Assembly: GCF_018129985.1 (NCBI RefSeq)
Contig: NZ_JAFCKT010000003.1
Coordinates: 124,001 to 188,000, forward strand
Direction: 5' to 3'
DNA: 64,000 nucleotides
From: Bradyrhizobium sp. SZCCT0148
GTDB lineage: Bacteria; Pseudomonadota; Alphaproteobacteria; Rhizobiales; Xanthobacteraceae
Of this stretch, positions 25,451 through 33,640 are shown in pieces (position 1 is the stretch's first letter; each line of letters opens with the position of its first letter). The translations under genes and the position numbers were made by a program. The notes below the pieces were generated by a model. That model ran no database searches. It was not told the origin of the DNA and worked only from the letters and a program-made list of their open reading frames with translations.

Positions 25451-26269
25451 CTAGGCGATCTGCTTCTCGCCGTGCCGCTCCGACAGTGTGAAAATCTCGA
25501 CGCCCGTCGCCGTCACGCCCACGGAGTGCTCGAACTGTGCCGACAGCGAGCGGTCGCGGGTGACGGCAGTCCAGCCGTCGGAGAGGATCTTCACATGCGG
25601 CTTGCCGAGATTGATCATCGGCTCGATGGTGAAGAACATGCCGGGCTTGAGCTGCACGCCTTCGCCGGGCCGGCCGATATGGATGATGTTCGGCTCGTCG
25701 TGGAACATGCGGCCGAGGCCGTGGCCGCAGAAATCGCGCACCACGCTCATGCCCTGCGGCTCGACGAAGCTCTGGATGGCGTGACCGATGTCGCCGGTGG
25801 TGGCGCCGGGCTTCACGGCGGCGATGCCGCGCATCATGGCTTCATAGGTCACCTCGATCAGCCGCTCGGCCTTGCGTGCGATCGGGCCGACCGCATACAT
25901 CCGGCTGGAATCGCCGTACCAGCCGTCGACGATGAAGGTGACATCGATGTTGACGATGTCGCCTTCCTTCAGCGGACGGTCGCCGGGCATGCCGTGGCAG
26001 ACCACGTGGTTGAGCGAGGTGCAGGTCGAGTAGCGATAGCCGCGATACATCAGCGTCGCCGGAAAGGCGCCATGGCTGAAGGCGAAGTCACGGACGAACT
26101 GGTCGATACGCTCGGTCGGCACGCCGGGCCCGACAATGTCGGTGAGCTCGTCGAGGCACTTCGCCACCAGCGCACCCGCCTTGCGCATGCCGGCAAACGC
26201 GCTCGGTCCATGCAGCTTGATCTGTCCGGTCTTGCGCAGCGAGGTATCGGTGGCTTCGACGTAGCTCAT
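25451..26269 (-). CDS. map: Type I methionine aminopeptidase
   Basis: A 272-residue enzyme that removes the initiator methionine from nascent proteins. The metal-binding residues are in NIDVTFIVDGWYGDSSRM (two Asp), GHGLGRMFHDEPNI (His), FTIEPMI (Glu) and QFEHSVG (Glu). The conserved YRYSTCTSLNHVVCHG (about residue 75) surrounds the substrate His. I start at ATG 26269 (MSYVEATDTS); a GTG 18 codons upstream preceded by AGGGC is also possible. It is an essential housekeeping gene that stands alone between two unrelated minus-strand genes. Confidence 0.93.
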   Translation of the reverse strand: MSYVEATDTSLRKTGQIKLHGPSAFAGMRKAGALVAKCLDELTDIVGPGVPTERIDQFVRDFAFSHGAFPATLMYRGYRYSTCTSLNHVVCHGMPGDRPLKEGDIVNIDVTFIVDGWYGDSSRMYAVGPIARKAERLIEVTYEAMMRGIAAVKPGATTGDIGHAIQSFVEPQGMSVVRDFCGHGLGRMFHDEPNIIHIGRPGEGVQLKPGMFFTIEPMINLGKPHVKILSDGWTAVTRDRSLSAQFEHSVGVTATGVEIFTLSERHGEKQIA

Positions 26270-26453
26270 GCGGGCGCGATCTTCTGAAAAGGGGTCGATG
26301 TCGGTGGAAGGGCTTGATTTCACGCCCTAATCTAACGATCACGGGCCTTCGTGCAAGCCAAGGCAGAGCGTTTTCGAGCGAAGTGGCCGCCGGTTCGCGT
26401 GAAGAAAACGCGTCAAAACGAGATTCTTCCCGGCCTTGCGCCCGAAAGCGGGC

Positions 26454-27770
26454 CTAATTCGGGACTTCCACGGTGGTTTCCACCGGCAGCGCGCCGCCCC
26501 GGATGCGGATCTCGCGGACGGGGTAGGGAACCCGGATACCCTCGCTCTTGAAGGCGTCCCACAGCGCCAGCATCACGTCGCTCTTGACATTGTCCATGCC
26601 GTCGGGGTCCGCAATCCAGAAGGTCAGCGAGAACTTCATCCCGGCTTCGGCGAACTCGGTCAAAATGGCGTTCGGCGGTTTGCCCTTGGTCGCGCGCGGA
26701 TGGGCGGCGGCGGTCTCGGCGGCGAGCCTGGTGACCAGGCGGGGGTCGGCGTCGTAATTGGTGCCGAAGGCGATCTTCACCAGCGTGTTCTTGTCGGTAT
26801 AGGTCCAGTTGACGACCTTCTGCGTCACCAGATCCTCATTCGGGATCAGGAATTCGCGCCCGTCGCCGGCGGCAACGGAAATATAGCGCGTTTTCATCGC
26901 GCTGATGCGGCCGGTATTGTCGCCGATGGTGACGAGGTCGCCGGGCTTCACCGATTTGTCGGCCAGCAGGATGATGCCCGAGATGAAGTTGGCCACGATC
27001 TTCTGCAGGCCGATACCGATGCCGACGCCGACCGCGCCGGAGAACACCGCCAGCGCCGACAAGTCGATGCCGACCGCGCCGAGCGCAATCACCACTGCGA
27101 TGGCAAGAAGCCCGATGCGGATGATCTTGACCAGCAGCACCTGCACCGACGGCGTCAGGTCGGTGGTTGCGTTGATCCGGCTCTCGGCGAAATTGCTCGC
27201 GATGTTGGTGACCCAGAGCGCGATCAGCAGGAGCGCGCCGGCCTTGAGGACCAGCAGCGGGGTCAGCCTGAGGCCACCGAGCACGATCGCATAGGCATCG
27301 AGCAGATCGACGGTCGTATCGAGCTGGCCGAGGATGGACAGCGCGGCGACGAACCACGCCGTGATCGACACCAGGCGGACGATGAACGCATTGCGCAGCA
27401 CCGTCGTCACCAGCCGGATCACGAGCCAGGCGAAGCCCAGCTTGGCGGCGACCATCAGCAGATAGGAGCGGCTCGGCCAGGTCGCGTGGTACATCACCAC
27501 GCGCGAGATGATCACGAGCAGGGTGAAAACCGCCGTCGAGGCGCTGGAGACCATCACCCGGGCAAAGTGCCGGAGCGGCAGCGGCCAGCGCATCGCCAGC
27601 GAGCTCATGTCGACCCGGTTGCGGATGGCGGTGTCCGCGGCATAGGCGATGCCCGCCGCGGCCAGGATGAGACCGAATTGCAGGTAGAACCAGGGCGAGG
27701 AGATTTCCGCCCCGACGCTGCGCGCCGTCGTCTGCACGAACTCCATCAAGTCCTTGAGGTCCATGTCCAT
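26454..27770 (-). CDS. Mechanosensitive channel of the MscS family, extended N terminus
   Basis: A 438-residue membrane protein. Several N-terminal helices (residues ~25-215) precede the MscS core: the pore helix with the Gly/Ala pattern VFSGAVGVGIGIGLQKIVANFISGIIL near 262, then the beta domain (KPGDLVTIGDNTGRISAMKTRYISV) and the cytosolic vestibule. E. coli MscS is shorter at 286 residues, so this belongs to the larger MscK/YbdG-like class. It opens under membrane tension to release solutes in hypo-osmotic shock. ATG 27770 follows a weak GAG. Divergent from the K+/H+ antiporter, with which it shares a 207-base control region. Confidence 0.88.
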   Translation of the reverse strand: MDMDLKDLMEFVQTTARSVGAEISSPWFYLQFGLILAAAGIAYAADTAIRNRVDMSSLAMRWPLPLRHFARVMVSSASTAVFTLLVIISRVVMYHATWPSRSYLLMVAAKLGFAWLVIRLVTTVLRNAFIVRLVSITAWFVAALSILGQLDTTVDLLDAYAIVLGGLRLTPLLVLKAGALLLIALWVTNIASNFAESRINATTDLTPSVQVLLVKIIRIGLLAIAVVIALGAVGIDLSALAVFSGAVGVGIGIGLQKIVANFISGIILLADKSVKPGDLVTIGDNTGRISAMKTRYISVAAGDGREFLIPNEDLVTQKVVNWTYTDKNTLVKIAFGTNYDADPRLVTRLAAETAAAHPRATKGKPPNAILTEFAEAGMKFSLTFWIADPDGMDNVKSDVMLALWDAFKSEGIRVPYPVREIRIRGGALPVETTVEVPN

Positions 27771-27977
27771 CGGTCTCGTCGGCAAACGGGGAAGGAATTG
27801 ATTCGAGGGAGCCGCAGAATCCCACAATGGGCGCGGCCGGGCCATCGATACACCGTGAAGTGAAGCGCGTTAAGGCCGTAAAACGCGGGCAGATTGCCGC
27901 GAGCGGGAGAAATGGGTTGGCGTGCCGCGGCCGCGACGATATGGATGCCCTTCCAGCTGTTTTTGCCCGGAAGGTGG

Positions 27978-29771
27978 ATGGCTTCCCTCGACTCCGTCAG
28001 CATCGCCATATTGCTCGGCGCCGTCCTCGTGATGGCCGGTATCCTGTCGAGCCTGCTTGCGCTGCGCTTCGGCGCGCCTTTGCTGCTCGTGTTCCTTTTG
28101 ATCGGCATGCTCGCCGGTGATTCCGGCCCCGGCCAGCTTCAGTTCGACGACGTCCGCACCACTTATCTGGTGGGCTCCGTCGCGCTGGCCCTGATCCTGT
28201 TCGACGGCGGCCTGAAGACGCGCTTTGCCAGCATCCGCACCGTGCTCGCGCCGTCCGTGGTGCTCGCGACCGTCGGCGTGCTCCTGACCGCGCTGATCAC
28301 TGCGCCGTTCGCCAAATACGCGCTCGACCTCAACTGGACCGAGTCGTTGCTGGTCGGCGCGGTGGTCGCCTCGACCGACGCCGCCGCGGTGTTCCTGCTG
28401 GTGCACACCCAGGGCCTGCGCCTGCGCCCGCGCGTCGGCGCGACGCTGGAGGCGGAATCCGGCACCAACGATCCCTTCGCGATCTTCCTGACCCTGATGC
28501 TGGTCGAATATATCTCGCTGGGATCGAGCTCCGCAGGCCATGTGCTGATGGAATTCGTCCAGGAGGCCGTGCTGGGCGCCGTCGTCGGCTTCTTCGGGGG
28601 ACGCCTCGTTGTGCTCGCGCTCAACAAGGTCGCGCTGCCGCAGGGACTGCACGCGCCCTTCGTCACGACCGCGGCACTCGTGATCTTCGGCGGCTCGCAG
28701 ATCATGCACGCCTCCGGCTTCCTCGCGGTCTATCTGGCCGGCATAATCATCGGCAACCGGCCGACCCGCGCACATAATTCGGTGGTGACCTTCCTCGATG
28801 CCGCGACATGGCTGGCGCAGATCGTGATGTTCGTGCTGCTCGGCCTGCTGGTCTCGCCGAGCCGGCTCGGCGCCAGCGTCTTGCCGGCGGTTGGGATCGC
28901 CTTCGTGCTGATGCTGGTGGCGCGGCCGATCGCGGTATTCGTTTGCCTGACGCCGTTCCGCTTCAACTGGCGCGAACGGATCTTCATCGCATGGACCGGC
29001 CTGCGCGGCGCGGTCGCGATCTTCCTGGCCTCGATCCCGATGCTGGTCGGCCTGTCCAAGGCTTATCTGTATTTCGACGTCGCCTTCGTCGTCGTCATCA
29101 TCTCGCTGTTGCTGCAAGGCTGGACGCTGGCGCCCGCCGCGCGCAAGCTGCATGTCGCCCTGCCGCGCGCCGAGCGCGGTCCGCGGCGTGTCGAGCTGGA
29201 TCTGCCCGGGCAACTCGAACAGCAGCTGGTCGGCTACCCGGTGCGCGCGAAGAGCCTGTACTTTCGCCGCGGTCTGATCCCGTCCTGGTCCAGGCCGACG
29301 CTGGTGATCCGCAACGAGAACATCCTGACGCCGCTGGAGGCCGAGCCGATCGCGCCCGGCGACTACATCTACCTGCTGGCCCCGCCGGAAAAGGCCGAGT
29401 CGCTCGACCGCTTCTTCGTCGACATGCAGCCGAGCTCGGCGCCCGATCCGCATTTGCTCGGCGACTTCCTGGTCTCCGGCGAGCACACGCTGGCCGAGCT
29501 TGCCGAGATCTACGGCGTCAGGGTCGGCGAGGACGCGAGCAAGCTGACGCTCGCCGACTATTTCGACGTCCACCTCGACCGGGCCCCGAAAGAGGGCGCC
29601 GAGCTGCCGCTGGACGAGATCGTGCTGGTCGCGCGCAGCATCTCCGGCGGCCGCGTCAACGTCGTCGGCCTGCGGCTTCCGGAAGAAGACGAGACGCCGC
29701 CGCCGCCGACGCGCGCACAGGCGCTGCGGAAGAAGCTCGCGGAGGTCTGGACGTCGGTGGCTGGGGTTTAG
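27978..29771 (+). CDS. K+/H+ (CPA1, NhaP2/CvrA-like) antiporter with C-terminal RCK part
   Basis: A 597-residue inner-membrane antiporter. Thirteen or so helices fill residues 1-400; the ion-binding motifs are DGGLKTRF, ASTDAAAVF and EAESGTNDPFAI. The cytoplasmic tail holds a TrkA-C-like domain (SLYFRRGLIPSWSR, LEAEPIAPGDYIYLLAP) and a CorC-like end. GGAAGG stands before the ATG at 27978, which excludes the upstream in-frame ATG at 27894. CvrA-type proteins expel K+ in exchange for H+ and let cells grow at low osmolarity. Sharing a region with MscS suggests joint osmotic control. Confidence 0.88.
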   Translation: MASLDSVSIAILLGAVLVMAGILSSLLALRFGAPLLLVFLLIGMLAGDSGPGQLQFDDVRTTYLVGSVALALILFDGGLKTRFASIRTVLAPSVVLATVGVLLTALITAPFAKYALDLNWTESLLVGAVVASTDAAAVFLLVHTQGLRLRPRVGATLEAESGTNDPFAIFLTLMLVEYISLGSSSAGHVLMEFVQEAVLGAVVGFFGGRLVVLALNKVALPQGLHAPFVTTAALVIFGGSQIMHASGFLAVYLAGIIIGNRPTRAHNSVVTFLDAATWLAQIVMFVLLGLLVSPSRLGASVLPAVGIAFVLMLVARPIAVFVCLTPFRFNWRERIFIAWTGLRGAVAIFLASIPMLVGLSKAYLYFDVAFVVVIISLLLQGWTLAPAARKLHVALPRAERGPRRVELDLPGQLEQQLVGYPVRAKSLYFRRGLIPSWSRPTLVIRNENILTPLEAEPIAPGDYIYLLAPPEKAESLDRFFVDMQPSSAPDPHLLGDFLVSGEHTLAELAEIYGVRVGEDASKLTLADYFDVHLDRAPKEGAELPLDEIVLVARSISGGRVNVVGLRLPEEDETPPPPTRAQALRKKLAEVWTSVAGV

Positions 29772-29808
29772 GGACGCGATAGACACTGCGCTCGATCTTG
29801 CGACAGCC

Positions 29809-30471
29809 TTACGCCAGCATCTTCACCCCGCCAAGGCTCGTCACCCGGCCCTGTTTCAGCATCACGATCTGCGTCGCGAGCTGGCGCAGCTCGGCGGCGT
29901 CGTGGCTGACATAGACCATGGGGACATTGGCCTCGTCGCGCAGCCGCACCAGATAGGGCAGGATCTCGAGCTTGCGGCCCTCGTCGAGCGCGCCGAGCGG
30001 CTCGTCGAGCAGCAGCAGCCGCGGCTTTGCCAGCAGTGCGCGTCCGAGCGCGACGCGCTGGCGCTCACCGCCGGAGAGCTTTCCGGGGCGGCGGCCGAGC
30101 AGGGTGCCGATATCGAGCAGGTCGATGACGCGGGCGTGCTGCGCCGGATCCGGCGCCAGTCGGTTCATCCTTCGTCCATAGTCGAGATTTTGCGCGACGT
30201 TGAGGTGCGGGAAGAGCCGCGCGTCCTGAAACACATAGCCGATGCGGCGGCGCCAGGCCGGGACATGAATCCCGGCCGCAGTGTCGTCGACGGTTTCGCC
30301 GTCGAGCACGATGGTGCCGCGGTCGGGCCGCAGCAGCCCGGCGATCATGTTCACCAGCGACGTCTTGCCGGCGCCGGAGGCGCCGAACAGGCCGATGACG
30401 CGGCCTTCGCCGGTGAAGGATGCCTGAAGCGAGAATTCACCGAGTTGCTTCTCGACGTCGACGCGGAGCAT
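29809..30471 (-). CDS. modC: Molybdate ABC importer ATP-binding protein, without TOBE domain
   Basis: A 220-residue ATPase. Walker A is GASGAGKTS, the signature LSGGERQRVALGRAL, Walker B LLLLDEPLGALDE, and the H-loop VSHDAAE. The specificity region GYVFQDARLFPHLNV is typical of ModC. ModC proteins of most bacteria have about 350 residues, with a C-terminal TOBE domain that binds molybdate; here the protein ends after the ATPase core (GGVKMLA). It lies two bases after modB. It energises molybdate uptake for nitrogenase, nitrate reductase and other Mo enzymes. Confidence 0.9.
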   Translation of the reverse strand: MLRVDVEKQLGEFSLQASFTGEGRVIGLFGASGAGKTSLVNMIAGLLRPDRGTIVLDGETVDDTAAGIHVPAWRRRIGYVFQDARLFPHLNVAQNLDYGRRMNRLAPDPAQHARVIDLLDIGTLLGRRPGKLSGGERQRVALGRALLAKPRLLLLDEPLGALDEGRKLEILPYLVRLRDEANVPMVYVSHDAAELRQLATQIVMLKQGRVTSLGGVKMLA

Positions 30472-30473
30472 GG

Positions 30474-31169
30474 TCAATTCCCGTGCAGGCGCTGCGTCGC
30501 GCGGCGGGCGAACCATTCGGCAGCGATCAGGGCGCCGAGCGCCAGCACGATCGAGACAATCACGAGCCGGCCGGCCGCAGCGTCGCCGTCCGGCGTCTGG
30601 ATCAGCGAATAGATTGCCGAGGAAATCGTCTGGGTCTCGCCGGGAATGTTGGAGACGAAGGTGATGGTGGCGCCGAACTCGCCGATCGCCTTGGCAAAGC
30701 CGAGCACCATGCCGGCGAGCACGCCGGGCAGCGCCAAGGGCAGCGTCACGGTCAAGAACACTTTCCAGGGTGCGGCGCCGAGCGTCTCGGCGGCCTGCTC
30801 GAGCCGCCGGTCGATCGCCTCGATCGACAGCCGCATCGGCCGCACCAACAACGGGAACGACATCACACCGCAGGCCAGCGCCGCGCCGGTCCAGCGAAAC
30901 GAGAACACGATACCGAGATGATCGGCGAGGAATCCGCCGACGAGGCCGCGGCGGCCGAACGTCAGCAGAAGCAGATAGCCGGTGACCACCGGCGGCAGCA
31001 CCAGCGGCAGATGCACGATGGCGTCGAGCATCGACTTGCCCCAGAAATCGCGCCGCGCCAGCAGCCACGCCAGCGCGATGCCGAATGGCGTCGCCACCAG
31101 CGTTGCGATGATCGCGACTCTGACTGAGAGCAGGATCGCGGTCCATTCGGCGGGAGAGATGTCTGACAT
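30474..31169 (-). CDS. modB: Molybdate ABC importer permease
   Basis: A 231-residue inner-membrane protein with five helices. The ModB signature region VVTGYLLLLTFGRRGLVGG is near residue 65 and the EAA-type coupling loop is AAETLGAAPWKVFLTVTLPLALPG near 135. The start is ATG 31169 (MSDISPAEW); the upstream extension is arginine-rich and unlike the family. It lies 13 bases after modA and two bases before modC, so all three are one operon. It forms the channel of the molybdate importer. Confidence 0.93.
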   Translation of the reverse strand: MSDISPAEWTAILLSVRVAIIATLVATPFGIALAWLLARRDFWGKSMLDAIVHLPLVLPPVVTGYLLLLTFGRRGLVGGFLADHLGIVFSFRWTGAALACGVMSFPLLVRPMRLSIEAIDRRLEQAAETLGAAPWKVFLTVTLPLALPGVLAGMVLGFAKAIGEFGATITFVSNIPGETQTISSAIYSLIQTPDGDAAAGRLVIVSIVLALGALIAAEWFARRATQRLHGN

Positions 31170-31182
31170 CACGTGGTGAATA

Positions 31183-31968
31183 TCAGATTGTCGGGCTGAC
31201 CAGGAACTTGAAGCCGTATTTTTCGAAGATGGTCTTGGCGGCGGAGGAGCGCAGGAAGGCGAGATAGTCGTTCGTCTCCGGCTTCGCAATCGTGGTCGCG
31301 GCAACCGGATAGATGATCGCCGGATGCGACTCCGCCGGGAACGTGCCGACGATCTTGACGCCGGGCTCGACCTTGGCGTCGGTGGAATAGACGATGCCGA
31401 GATTGGCCTCGCCGCGCGCCACCAGCGTCAGCGCCGCACGCACGCTCTCGGCCATGGCGAATTTCGGCTCGGCGGTCTGCCACGCGCCCAGTCTCTCCAG
31501 CGCCGCCTTGGCGTATTTGCCCACCGGCACCGACTTGACGTCCCCGGTCGCAATCCTGCCGTCGCCGGCGAGTTTGGCCAGGTCGAAACCTTGCGCGATG
31601 GTGACGTTGTCGATCCTGGAATCCTTCGGTGCGATCAGCACGATGCTGTTGCCGAGCAGATTGACTCGGGAAGGCTCGTTGATGGTCTTCCTGGAGATCG
31701 CGTAGTCCATCCAGTCCGTGTCGGCCGAGACGAACACGTCGGCCGGCGCGCCCTGCTCGATCTGTTTGGCCAGCACCGAGCTCGCGGCATAGCTGACCGA
31801 GAACTTGACGCCGGTCCTGGCCGTGTAGGCAGCGTCGATCTCGTCGAGCGCGTTCTTCATCGACGCCGCGGCGAACACGGTGATGGTCTTGTCCTCGGCG
31901 GCTGCCGGCGCAAGGCTCGTGCTCGCGAGCATCACGAAGGCGGCGAAGAGTCCTGAAATACGTAGCAT
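31183..31968 (-). CDS. modA: Periplasmic molybdate-binding protein
   Basis: A 261-residue exported protein. The signal peptide is FAAFVMLASTSLAPAAAE. Mature protein begins with VFAAASMKNALDEI, the usual ModA anion-binding loop, followed by SYAASSVLAKQIEQGAPADVFVSAD and GEANLGIVYSTDA. These match ModA and separate it from tungstate-only TupA. First gene of modABC. The 233 bases upstream hold no ModE box that I can recognise. Confidence 0.93.
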   Translation of the reverse strand: MLRISGLFAAFVMLASTSLAPAAAEDKTITVFAAASMKNALDEIDAAYTARTGVKFSVSYAASSVLAKQIEQGAPADVFVSADTDWMDYAISRKTINEPSRVNLLGNSIVLIAPKDSRIDNVTIAQGFDLAKLAGDGRIATGDVKSVPVGKYAKAALERLGAWQTAEPKFAMAESVRAALTLVARGEANLGIVYSTDAKVEPGVKIVGTFPAESHPAIIYPVAATTIAKPETNDYLAFLRSSAAKTIFEKYGFKFLVSPTI

Positions 31969-32201
31969 GGTGCGCTCCGTGCGAGTCCGCGCGCGCAGGA
32001 TGCACGCTCAGGTCTGGCGTTGGTGGGTCAGGTCGCGACGGGTGGAAGCGCTGTCCACGGGGCCCGGCTGCGGCTTACGGCCGGCAGGGATATCGCAATC
32101 GCGAAGATAGCAGGCTGGCGCCCGAGGTCAAACCAGGGTCGTCATCCCAAAAGCGCGGCCCAATCACCGCGGGGTGAGGCGGCCGCGCGGTCCACACATC
32201 C

Positions 32202-33146
32202 TTACGGCTTCGCATCCGCCGCATGCAGCACCGCCTTGCAGGCCGCCGGCATCTGCGCCAGCGTCATCGGTGGCTTGGGCTTCGGCGGCTCCGGCGGCGG
32301 CTTGGGGTGCAGCACCGCGTCGGAGAACCAATAGGCGAGATCGGCGGGCTTGCAGCCTTCGTCCTCGGCCTGTGACGGCTGGCCCTCGCATTCGCCGGCC
32401 CCTGCAGGGCAGCGCATGCGGATGTGGAAGTGGTAGTCGTGGCCCCACCAGGGTCGGATCTTCGACAGCCAGGTGCGGTCGCCCTTCGCCTCGCGGCACA
32501 GCGCCTTCTTGATCGCGGCATTGACGAAGATGCGCTGCACCGCCGGCTCCCGCGCCGCGTCGCGCAGCACCAGCACATGGCTCGGGGTGAACACCTTCGG
32601 ATCGACGTCGAGCCGGTCCTGGCGCACCATCATCACCGCCGACATGTCCTCACGCTCCTCGCGCGAGAGGCGGCGGTCCGGCGACGGCGTCAGCCAGATG
32701 TCGGCATCGAGACCGATCTGGTGGCTGGCGTGGCCCGACAGCGCCGGGCCGCCACGCGGCTGGGCGATGTCGCCGACTAGGATGCCGGGCCATCCCGCGT
32801 CCTTGTGCGCCCTGGCTGCGAGCCGCTTGATCAGCGCGATCATGTCAGGGTGGCCATAGCTGCGATTACGCGACAGCCGCATCACCTGCCAATGGTCGCC
32901 GTTGACCGGGATCTGCTCGGCGCCGCCGATGCAGCCCCTGGTGTAGGAGCCGATGACATGGGCCGCCCCCTTCGACGGCAGCATCTTGCGCGCGAACAGC
33001 TCCTTGGCTGCGATATCGGGGTCGTTGGGATTGGCGAGCGGCGGCAGCGGCTTCGGGTTGACGCTGCCCTTGTCCTGGGCCAATGCGCCGCCGGCGGCCA
33101 GGAGCGTCATGACGACCAGGAGAGGGGTGAGGCGGCGGAGACTCAT
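32202..33146 (-). CDS. mepA: Penicillin-insensitive murein DD-endopeptidase
   Basis: A 314-residue periplasmic peptidase. The signal peptide covers about residues 1-23 (LLVVMTLLAAGGALAQ). The zinc-binding pattern of the LAS (lysostaphin/MepA) family is visible as SGHASHQIGLDADIWL near residue 135 and WWGHDYHFHIRMRCP near 235. It cuts the D-Ala-mDAP cross-links of peptidoglycan and is insensitive to beta-lactams. Relative to E. coli MepA the protein is somewhat longer, with a proline- and lysine-rich tail (PPPEPPKPKPPM). No Shine-Dalgarno is clear. Minus strand, upstream of modA but with a 233-base gap. Confidence 0.92.
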   Translation of the reverse strand: MSLRRLTPLLVVMTLLAAGGALAQDKGSVNPKPLPPLANPNDPDIAAKELFARKMLPSKGAAHVIGSYTRGCIGGAEQIPVNGDHWQVMRLSRNRSYGHPDMIALIKRLAARAHKDAGWPGILVGDIAQPRGGPALSGHASHQIGLDADIWLTPSPDRRLSREEREDMSAVMMVRQDRLDVDPKVFTPSHVLVLRDAAREPAVQRIFVNAAIKKALCREAKGDRTWLSKIRPWWGHDYHFHIRMRCPAGAGECEGQPSQAEDEGCKPADLAYWFSDAVLHPKPPPEPPKPKPPMTLAQMPAACKAVLHAADAKP

Positions 33147-33640
33147 GCGCAGATCTTATAGCCCAACAAGGGCGTCGGGGTTAAGAATCGGGCGTGCGGC
33201 GGCGGACAATCTCGCAGCGCCTTGATGGCCGTTGTTCCAGCGCGGAGGCGTCCGGCATGACGATCCCCGCCTTCAACAAGGTCGTCCAAAAATCGCAGTT
33301 TTTTCGCGGAGCTGGCCGCATTCTTAACGGTGCGATAACCGTATCCTGCATTGACCAAAATTCGTGCGCGGAACCGGGTTCGTTTCCATCCCGTATGCAA
33401 TCGGACCCGCGTCCGGAATTGATTCATGGAGAGCGCGCTTTTTTGCATCATCTCGGTCGTCGAGTGCGATGACGTCGCGGCTTTGGTGCGCCATACGGCC
33501 TGCTCGCGCCTCGTAAACAGGCACACGCGCCGGGTTCTCGATGCTCGCAAGGCGGCGCCTCGGCTGGCGCGGCCACCCAGGATTACTTTTCTTTCAGACA
33601 CTTGCCCCAAAGCTTGCGCCGTTGGGCGCGACTGGGACGA
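33147..33640. other. Intergenic region before the EAL gene
   Basis: This 494-base stretch lies between mepA and the EAL gene. I find no gene in it. It includes AT-rich pieces with runs AAAAATCGCAGTTTTTT near 33282-33304 and a small dyad ACGGT/ACCGT (33327-33342). Short open frames inside it have no signal peptide, domain or codon bias to support them. Confidence 0.5.

Noticed and set aside
31969..32201. A ModE-type operator upstream of modA (text near ATATCGCAATCGCGAAGATA)
   Set aside because: The arms do not match the ModE consensus and the symmetry is poor.
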